27,725 bases of DNA from Apostichopus parvimensis. Taxonomy: Eukaryota > Echinodermata > Holothuroidea > Aspidochirotida > Stichopodidae. The DNA is taken from assembly GCA_000934455.1 (NCBI GenBank), contig KN892735.1:10239-37963 (forward strand), read 5' to 3'. A program made the position numbers and the translations under genes. The notes under the pieces were generated by a model, which was not told the origin of the DNA, ran no database searches, and saw nothing but the letters and a program-made list of their open reading frames with translations. Of the stretch, positions 9,658-17,312 are shown in pieces (the stretch's first letter is position 1; each line of letters starts with the position of its first letter).

Positions 9658-10042
9658 CAGTGGCGGAGCGTCCATACAGTCAGGGGCGGATGCCCCCCCT
9701 GACGGACTCAAATGAAATGTTGGCGCCCTTTTCAGCTCTTTATCACTTTTTACTTATTCGCGATTATTGACTTTTTTATTGCGCTCTCATCTACCTATTG
9801 ACATTTGTCACATTTTGTTGGTGTAATTTGGTGATAACACCTAATTATTCTTCGTTTATCTGCAAATTAGCCAGGCCCGGAAAGGGTCATTTCCGGCGAT
9901 CTAGGGAGTATCTTTACTCAAAATATTTCTGTACGCTACGCGCCAACCTAGGCCTGTGGTGGCGCTCCGCTTAGATAGTGTCAAAAGCGCCCCTACAGAC
10001 CATTCTCGCCCCTCCTGACCAATACCCCTAGCTCCGCCACTG
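9658..10042. mobile_element. hAT-like MITE, 385 bp
   Basis: The ends are CAGTGGCGGAGC and, inverted, CAGTGGCGGAGCTAGGGG. The direct repeats flanking them are CTCATGAG (9650-9657) and CTCATGAA (10043-10050), an 8-bp target-site duplication with one mismatch. The length of the duplication and the CAGTGG start fit the hAT superfamily. There is no transposase, so it is non-autonomous. It inserted at the last unit of the 36-bp minisatellite. Confidence 0.82.
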
Positions 10043-10050
10043 CTCATGAA

Positions 10051-11035
10051 GTCTTCCATGATATACTGTCACGGGTCCAGACTAATTGAATAGCATAATA
10101 AAGGTCAGACTATATAGCTAAGCAACCGATAAAACGACAAGTCAAATGCACTGAGTTCGAAGCCTTTAGCACTCTTCGGTTAATCACTTTTATTACGTCA
10201 CGCTTATTTACAGTTCTGCAAGTATACCCTTATACCAATGCAAGGTCCTTAAAACAAGTATGTCTATATTTGTCTACAAACCTGATGGATCCTGATCCTT
10301 GGGATAGATATTTATAAATAACGGAAGAAACAAGAGAAGGCTGAAAAGTCGTATGGATGTAGCAAAAGATAACGAGTTTGCGCAACAACTTAGACACGAT
10401 TCCATTACACGCATGTATGACTGAGGCAATTGGTATAGTCTTTAAAATGACAGAATTATAACACCTAGTTATCGTGACCAACAGGATAAGTTTCGATATA
10501 AATACACCATGGCCTGATACTTTATAGAGGCTTGTACGGTGGAGACCTGCAGATATAGAAGCTTCGTTGTTCTGTGATGCACAGCCTATTCGGCTCAAGA
10601 TCGACTAAACGCCGGGGGAATATCTTTCCATCGAGGATTCAATAAACTGGTACGGTGTAAGTAAACGATATTTTTTGTATGTATCCAATTTCTGACTATA
10701 TTTTTTGCATGAAAGTTCACATGGTTGTAGGCAGGCTCAAGCTGACAGATGGACATGATAGTAGTTGAAAAATAAATATGTATGTGACAATAGCTTGCGG
10801 TATAGTTAACGTGGAACAAAGAGCGGTGTATGATAGTTAGTTTAAAAAATATGAAATATTTAACGATGAGCCATGTTTAACTGATGCTTAAGTTAATTTT
10901 GTACAATAAATGTAAGCTTATACACATTGTAACAGAGAAAGTAAAACTTTCTACCCATACGTGTGCATCCAACCGTCAATTTAGTGATGCTTGTTTTTGA
11001 GGGTATCATTTTTACGCACCCATACACAATGCCAT
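10051..11035. other. Intergenic, nothing recognised
   Basis: AT-rich single-copy-looking DNA. Two minus-strand open frames of 122 and 74 codons exist here but have no domain, no low-complexity bias typical of a protein and no supporting promoter or splice context, so I do not call them. Confidence 0.5.
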
Positions 11036-11040
11036 ATGTT

Positions 11041-11400
11041 TAAAATATGCCCAAAACAATGTAAGTATGTCCAAATTAATATGACCATGTCCAAATTTAT
11101 ATAAACTTGTCGAATCTAATATAAGTATGTCAAAACTAATATGAGCATTTCCAAACTAATATAAGAGTGTCGAAAGATTATATGAGCATGTCCAAAATAT
11201 TAAAATTGTGTCGAATAGGAATACAAGAAGGTCGAATTTAATTGCTAACTTCACCTTTGTAGTGAACATTTTGGCGCTTTTAGTTACGCCATGTGTTGCA
11301 AAATATCCAAAATAATATAAGCATGTCCAAATTAATATGAGCATGTCCCCCAAAAAATGAGCATGTCCAAAATGATATAAGCGTGTCGAAAAATAATAGG
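11041..11400 (+). repeat. 20-bp minisatellite in two blocks
   Basis: A degenerate 20-21 bp unit, about ATGTCCAAATTAATATGAGC, repeats through 11041-11240 and again through about 11290-11400. Each block is followed by the same non-repeat spacer, ACTTCACCTTTGTAGTGAAC (about 11248) and CTTCAACTTTGTACAGTGAA (about 11424). The array and its flank were therefore duplicated together. Confidence 0.8.
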
Positions 11401-11689
11401 AAAGTCTCGAGTGTAACTGCGCTCTTCAACTTTGTACAGTGAACATTTTCTATTGGTATGTCGAAAAGAAATTCAGCCTATCAATATACCTTCTTTGGAG
11501 TTACTCTGTATCAACTGACACCATTGTCATCACTGTGACATTGTAATATTGCATTATTATTCAGTTTTGGTGAAGCAAATAATCCATAATATGTATATAT
11601 GCTTTTCAAACTAGCGTTTCAAACCAGCGCCGTCATTAATCATTAAAGCAGAGTTATAGATATGTTAGTGGGATTATATAATATTCAAG

Positions 11690-11817
11690 GAAACATAGCA
11701 ACCCCTGTCCGTCTGTCCGCATATAAAGCGGGAGGCCCGGGTTCGAATCCCGGTGGAACCTGGAAGTTTTTTCACTGTTTTGGATTTTCCAACTCACTAC
11801 GATTTCAATTATATATA
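11690..11817 (+). mobile_element. tRNA-derived SINE fragment
   Basis: This stretch carries a clear B box (GGTTCGAATCC) within a perfect T arm (CCGGG, 7-nt loop, CCCGG). Before it are a 5-bp anticodon-type stem with the 7-nt loop ATATAAA and a 4-nt variable loop. The 5' acceptor strand does not pair with TGGAACC, and the D arm is unrecognisable. This is therefore a tRNA-like SINE head, not a tRNA gene. It continues into non-tRNA sequence (TTTTGGATTTTCCAACTCAC) and is cut by the assembly gap. Confidence 0.65.
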
Positions 11818-11931
11818 NNNNNNNNNNNNNNNNNNNNNNNNNNNNNNNNNNNNNNNNNNNNNNNNNNNNNNNNNNNNNNNNNNNNNNNNNNNNNNNNNNN
11901 NNNNNNNNNNNNNNNNNNNNNNNNNNNNNNN
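11818..11931. other. Assembly gap (114 N)
   Basis: Undetermined bases immediately after the SINE head, probably because the repeat could not be assembled. Confidence 1.
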
Positions 11932-12119
11932 TCCCCATAGCTACAGCTACATAATACAGTACTTGGTTGACCATATCAGCCACACAATCTACTGTGTAAA
12001 TGTTCCGGCAGGGATCGTTAAAGTTCACTATCGTTATATTGTTTATTGAGTAATCAAAAATCGATCAAAGGCAAACTAATAAAACTAATAATCCGTCAAA
12101 TTACCATTCTTTTCAGCTC

Positions 12120-12127
12120 TGACGTCA
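12120..12127 (+). promoter_or_regulatory. CRE palindrome upstream of gene 2
   Basis: A perfect TGACGTCA lies about 100 bp upstream of the TATATAAG at 12225, a normal position for a CREB/CREM/ATF site in a TATA promoter. A second TGACGTCA occurs inside the large exon at 13693-13700 and is less likely to be regulatory. Confidence 0.45.
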
Positions 12128-12224
12128 TTTTATCGACTAACTTAGGGTTTCTTTGACCGTTAACAGTTATGCACATCCTATAGACACTTGTTTATCAGGG
12201 AGGCAAACGAAAACGACGTGGAAA

Positions 12225-12232
12225 TATATAAG
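12225..12232 (+). promoter_or_regulatory. Putative TATA box of gene 2
   Basis: TATATAAG is identical to the TATA box proposed for gene 1. A transcript starting about 30 bp downstream would enter a short exon ending at the donor CAG|GTAAAT (12383). Confidence 0.45.
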
Positions 12233-12254
12233 AACCATGCACCATTGCTTCTGC

Positions 12255-12383
12255 ACCTTATGTCGTCTTGATAATTTGAAAAATCTTTCTAAACAAGTGT
12301 TTGATAATTTTCTTACAAATTTGTTACGATACTTCAAAGGATATTATCAGATATTTCCACAATGAATATGTCTCATGCTGCAG
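12255..12383 (+). other. Probable first exon of gene 2
   Basis: It runs from the predicted start downstream of the TATA box to the donor CAG|GTAAAT. It contains an ATG at 12362, but joining at 13605 or 13647 puts that ATG out of frame with the large ORF and meets a TGA at 13694-13696. It would therefore act as an upstream ORF and not as the protein start. The exon is predicted from motifs only. Confidence 0.35.
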
Positions 12384-12782
12384 GTAAATATTTGACATTC
12401 AATTTTTTATTTTTATTCAAAAATGGAAGGGAAACTTCAATGAGTATAGTAAATATCAGTAGACGTAGTAAATAATAAAGTGTCTAACATCCGATCCATT
12501 CAGGTATGTATGCAAAACGTGGTGAAGTATGCAAAACGTGTTCGTTCTTAAAGTGTTAGTCCATATTTAGTATATACTATAGGTCAATAGAAATATGAAA
12601 ATTTAATTTTAAAGAGCCATCACTTCTCAACGTTTTTTGTTGTTGTTTTGCCTTCTCATTCTCATTTTTTTTAAAACAAAGTTGTAGCATCCATGCTACT
12701 TTCATTTTACATGCAAAAGAAACTGCAACTCATATTGCATAATTGAATATAAAATAATGACCTTCCCCGTATCCGCGTTTAT

Positions 12783-13210
12783 TTATTTTACTTTTTTATT
12801 ATTGTCATCTTTATTGAGGGTAGTCCTGCTCAAAGTGCTCATTGTAGAGCACTGCTTTCCAGAGGAGCCCTCAATACAAAACACATATACAATATAATGC
12901 AGTAGAAAGACGGTAAACATCCAAAAGCACAAAAAGGACGGCAAAAAGATAGACAAACAAATATCAGACATCTAAACAAAATATATAGGTTTTCATATTG
13001 CGTTTAAAAATATTAACATTTGGCAAGCATTTCAAATTTGAGGGAAGACTGTTACACGACCTGCCTCCAGAAAATTTTAAGGACCTTTTACATTCGCAGA
13101 TCTAACAGGAGCAAGTAAAACATTATTAGAGCAGCTGGATCTATAGTTCTGTACGAATTAATGGCTGTCTCTCAGTAGAATAGTATTACAAAGTTCAAGA
13201 TATGTATTTT
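12783..13210 (-). mobile_element. 3' end of a dead L2-like LINE
   Basis: On the minus strand, after frameshifts, the sequence reads SGGRSCNSLP followed by KCLPNVNIFKRNMKTYIFCL and a stop at 12964-12966. This is the characteristic C-terminal end of the reverse-transcriptase ORF of L2/CR1-type LINEs. A 3' UTR follows with the familiar GGGCTCCTCTGGAAAGCAGT, GACTACCCTCAATAAAGATG and an AATAAT tail. It is 5'-truncated and frameshifted, lies in the presumed intron of gene 2, and differs in sequence from the LINE relic at 4510-4758. Confidence 0.8.
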
Positions 13211-13604
13211 GAAGATTATTCGAATGCGTAGAATTAACCATACTATTGTCAAACTAACCATATCTTAGCTCAGTTCCCTTGCGTCTACATGGACTTGATT
13301 ATATATTCTTTGTACATAATATATTACACGTTTATAAACTGTTGCCCTTTTTACACGTACCGCCCAGAAATACCAACTCACAAATATCCGCACGGAAAAT
13401 CACACAAATTAACAAACAAGAAACTTGGCGATTACCACTGCATCAAACATATGGTACGTCACCCCGCCCCACCGGCAAATCGTCAAATGAACCCTATCCT
13501 ACAAACCACGTACGGTCGGTCCGCCCGCCCGTCCGCAGGCTTATCATGCTTGCTCCCACCTCTAAACTGTTGATCATTCGTTTCATCTCATTTTTTGGTT
13601 TCAG

Positions 13605-15263
13605 ACGGATGTTCCGGTCTCTTCGGTGATAGTGTCTTATTTACAGACAAGAAGCAGTTCCAGACCACCAATCAGCATCACCTCACCGATCACTGACGTC
13701 ATCAATTATGCATATGCATTAGCTGAAAGTATGACTCCAAGTCGGATCCAACGTAATGGCGACCATTCTCACATGGGACAGGAACTCTTGCAAAATTTAC
13801 AAGTCGCAAGACTTTCGCCAAGAAACACGCCTTCATTGGCTATTACGCGATCACGTGGAAAAAATTTGATTAATTGTTCGGAACAAAGTGTACATGGTAA
13901 AAACGTAACGTCTTTGAAGGCGCCGTCAAGACTCCAAAATGGAGAAACTAAAATTGTTATACAAAAGCCAGTTCCACCTATTCAATCTCTGAGTAGTGAT
14001 TGGACAAATCACACGACGCTACGTCAGCACACGTCATTTACAATAGGAGCTAATGGCACGTCATCATGTTACTTATATCCCAACATGAGACACGACAATC
14101 GAAACGGTTTTTGGAAAACGGTGACCAGACCAACTCCAGGAGAACTTAGTTTGAAATATCGAAACAAGAGGAAGGACGATTGCGATGAGTCACAAGACTG
14201 CATTTATAAACGCAATGCGAAAGATCCGGATGAAATTGATACTAGCTTCGTTTTGAACTTACTTGAGAATAAAACAACCAGAGATGAAATGCATGAGAAA
14301 CATTTTAAGTGTCAGAGAGATGAAACACGGACGGCTTTAAGAAACTTTTCGACTGAGTCCCATAAACCAAATACTTCATCGCAAAATCAAAGAAAACACA
14401 GTATTCCCTTTGAGGCACGGAAAACATCAAATGCTTCTGTTACAGACCACGTGCACAGGTTGAATGTTTTGCGTTCCCAGGACGACAGCAGAACGATAGA
14501 TGAAACTTCTCCCGCCAGAACGGAAACAGACAACAGCAAAATCGAAAACGAAAATACCAGTGCACTACAGAGATTTGCCTCTCGTTTAAATAGTCCTACA
14601 TCTTCGCACATTCATAGTCATGTGTTCTGCGCAGAGTGTATCCCGGATGTAGAGTCATCGCGCTTACTCGGTGCGCTCGATTCATACCGACGTGAAGACA
14701 GTCTGGAAAAAAGTAACCAATCACTGAAGAGTAATGTAAATATCGCACATGCGCAAAATGTAAAAACGACTGAAAATTACGTCACCTTTAAATATAGAAA
14801 CAGAAGACTAACTAAGTCGCCTCCGGAAATTCTTGTCAAAATTGAAGATGGTTCCGATCACTTAAAAACTGTGGATATTCCTGGAAATATAGATCTACCT
14901 TCCGTTAAAGATCAATGCAAGAAACCCGAAGTTTCATTAAAATTATCTAATAAGCAGGATAAATTTTTAACGAATGGGCAGAGTGATCGAAGAAATCACG
15001 AAGAAAATTTGGACACTGGAAGTAGTCTCCGTTATCTTACTTTCTCTACGGCAGTAGGAGCCGTTTGGAAGCCCCCGGTGCCACATGATCGTCACCATGA
15101 GGGTTCGTCGGTAGCAAAAGATGAGAAAAAATGCGTCGGCAGGGCCAGGGTAGTTAACGTTATGACTCACGGTAAAGGTGCCTTGATTATACAGCAGCAC
15201 AAAGATCTCAAATCCGCAAAACTGGATGTGTTTCTACCACAAGTAAGAATGGGACATGATTGA
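13605..15263 (+). CDS. Gene 2: large exon of an uncharacterised Ser/Lys-rich protein
   Basis: The family is not recognised. An open frame of about 550 codons follows a good acceptor (TTTTTTGGTTTCAG, exon from 13605, phase 0); a second acceptor (TCTTATTTACAG) could start it at 13647. No ATG lies in frame before 13731, whose context (A at -3) is good. The product is therefore either a 510-residue protein starting there or one continuing from an unseen upstream exon. The frame ends at TGA 15261-15263, but a donor-like CAA|GTAAGA at 15243 leaves open that the exon continues elsewhere. The protein is hydrophilic, rich in Ser, Asn, Lys and Arg, and mostly disordered in character. Two features stand out: a HxHxHVFCAEC group with a CxxC (14628-14639), and a more ordered C-terminus containing YLTFSTAVGAVWKPPVP and ARVVNVMTHGKGALIIQQ. 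There is no signal peptide or membrane segment. Confidence 0.75.
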   Translation, partial: TDVPVSSVIVSYLQTRSSSRPPISITSPITDVINYAYALAESMTPSRIQRNGDHSHMGQELLQNLQVARLSPRNTPSLAITRSRGKNLINCSEQSVHGKNVTSLKAPSRLQNGETKIVIQKPVPPIQSLSSDWTNHTTLRQHTSFTIGANGTSSCYLYPNMRHDNRNGFWKTVTRPTPGELSLKYRNKRKDDCDESQDCIYKRNAKDPDEIDTSFVLNLLENKTTRDEMHEKHFKCQRDETRTALRNFSTESHKPNTSSQNQRKHSIPFEARKTSNASVTDHVHRLNVLRSQDDSRTIDETSPARTETDNSKIENENTSALQRFASRLNSPTSSHIHSHVFCAECIPDVESSRLLGALDSYRREDSLEKSNQSLKSNVNIAHAQNVKTTENYVTFKYRNRRLTKSPPEILVKIEDGSDHLKTVDIPGNIDLPSVKDQCKKPEVSLKLSNKQDKFLTNGQSDRRNHEENLDTGSSLRYLTFSTAVGAVWKPPVPHDRHHEGSSVAKDEKKCVGRARVVNVMTHGKGALIIQQHKDLKSAKLDVFLPQVRMGHD

Positions 15264-15380
15264 GATTGATGGAACATTGAAAGAAGCTAGTACCGAATAT
15301 CTCCGTCAACCTTTCCTAAACATCCATATTTTGTTACCTTCATATCGATTCAGTTTAAATGGTCAAAGGTCAGATTTCAA

Positions 15381-15412
15381 ATGAAGAGAAGAATAAAAAT
15401 GAAGAGAAGAAT
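15381..15412 (+). repeat. Short tandem duplication with AATAAA
   Basis: ATGAAGAGAAGAAT occurs twice with an 18-bp period, and the first copy creates an AATAAA (15392-15397). This is the first canonical polyadenylation signal after the gene 2 stop codon, 129 bases downstream. Confidence 0.6.
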
Positions 15413-15419
15413 GAAAATG

Positions 15420-17172
15420 TCCTATACTTTCTGAATGTTTACCGCGGTATGTGATTCATATTATACGAGACGTATCTATGCGACAATTTATGTTTAAATT
15501 GAAAGTTATTCTTTACTTAGTAGTCCAAATATTAATAATGGTTGGGTTTGCAACATAAAGATACTGAGGAAGTAAAACTAAGATAAAAGTTCAACATTCT
15601 TGCAGTCCACAGATTACCAACATGCAGGCTCGTATACCCAGGAATTCTTTGTATGGGCAACAATATTGTAAGAAATGCACCAAAAATGTGAGGGGCACGA
15701 TACTACAGTGTCCTGTAACTTGAGAAGTTTGTGTATACATGTTGTTGGAACAGATGGCGTGGGCAGTAGTCCGCACAATGACACCCCCCCCCCACCCTAT
15801 GCACCAGCTTGGATACGGGCCTGGTACTCTTTACGAATGATGGAGTTTATTTATAGATCCCAATTACCTGCACATTTACCCATTGACAGAAGGGTAGTTT
15901 CTTAATTAACTAAGAATCAGGTGTTTCCATACCAGACCCTGATAAGTTTTTGGTCTTTTGAAGGGAAGCTATCCATTATAGAAAAGTGCTTAAAATGTGT
16001 AGTTCTGCAACAATTTCACGTGTACATTGCACCCTGTTCACCGATCCAGTACTACCCTCCACTCTTCTGCACCAGCCCCCGTTACTAATAATAATAAATA
16101 CTGATGCAACAACTATTTTTAATTTACATTTAAATTGTGTCAGAAACTCTGGCAAGGAATGGTCGATACAATTAACTTTTCAATTAACTATTAACAGACG
16201 ATGATATACAGCCAAATGCACATCCGCACATATACAACCAGTGCATACAATCTCAGACATGACTTTTTGACACCGTTTCCCGAAATATTGATATCTAAGC
16301 GGCTGCCCAAAATTTCCAAACAAGCAAATGCAATCGGTGTTACGTTTAGAGCTGTAGCTTTTATCACAATTGGTTGGACAGGATGACTAAACAACACAAA
16401 ATCACTTCAAATAATGAGTAAGCCACATCCTAAGTTCATCTGAAGTATTGCTTCTCTCCACTTTAAAACTTAAGAAGTATAAGAATAAACTATTAAATAT
16501 AGACACTACAAACTAAAAACTATAAAACACATGTCTTGCAACTTAAACTGGCAAATGCTTATCGCGACACTCTTGTTAGTAAGTTTTGTTTGAACATTTC
16601 TTAACTGGAAATAAAAAAGATTCTTGGATAAAATCATCCAGGTAAAAGAAAGAGTTTTCACTAAAAAATAATAGCCAATGCAATCAGTATTACGTTTAGA
16701 GCTGTAGCTTTAGCAAAAGTGTGAGTAAGCCCCATCTAATGTTCATCCGAAGTATCCGTTTTCTCCACTTTGCAACTAAATGGTATAGAATTGAAAATAA
16801 AATAATGGTCTAACGGGAAACTTATGAAACACTATGGAATATAGCATATATATTGAAACGATTACATATGAAAGTTACTTACGACAAATGGATTTCTGAC
16901 CGATTGGTCAATAATGAAGATGACACAAGTTGAGTAGAAGGTTAAAATTTAGAGTAGTGTTAGAATGCCATAAACATATCTGGAAAAAAACAGCAAAGAA
17001 TCAAACGACAATGGACAAATCTTTGCTTCTTCTTCACTGACACTACATTGAGAAATATAAAAAAGTGCTGATTCAAACAAAACTATATCTGAATTTCTCT
17101 GGGGAATATCATGTTAATACTCCTTCACAATGTCTCCAAGAAATGAATAAATGGGATTCAAGCAATTCCAAC
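15420..17172. other. Convergent intergenic region between gene 2 and the SET fusion gene
   Basis: It holds a poly-C tract (15784-15793) and a degenerate direct repeat (16321-16470 and 16671-16785). The open frames seen here are short and unconvincing. I found no TTTATT on the plus strand that would give a clear minus-strand polyadenylation signal close to 17173. Confidence 0.5.
16321..16785. repeat. Degenerate direct repeat, 350 bp apart
   Basis: The segment around TTACGTTTAGAGCTGTAGCT (16340-16359) recurs at 16690-16709. It is followed in both places by GAGTAAGCC, a TAAGTTCATC/TAATGTTCATC segment and a CTCCACTTT segment, with different intervening indels. This suggests an old local duplication or two copies of one dispersed repeat. 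Confidence 0.75.
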
Positions 17173-17312
17173 TCATTGCTTATCTATCCTTTCTGTGGAC
17201 CTCTTCTTCCATTTCGCTTTCTCATTGTTGATCTTGGTGCGCACGGTCGTCCAAGGATACACCTGTGAAAGTTTGGCAGTTTTTAGAAATGCTTCAATTT
17301 GAGCTTTAATAT
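17173..17312 (-). CDS. Fusion gene exon 6 (last): end of SANT/Myb-like domain
   Basis: The acceptor is CTTCCACAG; the exon opens with two bases that complete a split Tyr codon and ends at TGA 17173-17175. It encodes 45 further residues including IEAFLKTAKL, YPWTTVRTKINNEK and a basic end KWKKRSTERIDKQ. The spaced Trp and hydrophobic pattern continues the helix-turn-helix begun in the previous exon. The C-terminus is strongly basic. Confidence 0.85.

Noticed and set aside
10230..10598. 122-codon minus-strand open frame
   Set aside because: No start context, splice sites, domain or codon pattern to support it.
11695..11762. A functional tRNA gene
   Set aside because: The 5' acceptor strand does not pair with the 3' strand and the D arm is missing; SINE-like flank follows.
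11654..12028. Open frames crossing the N run
   Set aside because: They exist only because Ns do not create stops.
12362..12383. ATG at 12362 as the translation start of gene 2
   Set aside because: Splicing to 13605 or 13647 puts it out of frame and it stops at 13694-13696; better seen as an upstream ORF.
13279..13629. 116-codon plus-strand open frame upstream of the gene 2 exon
   Set aside because: No domain or protein-like composition; it overlaps the intron and acceptor of gene 2.
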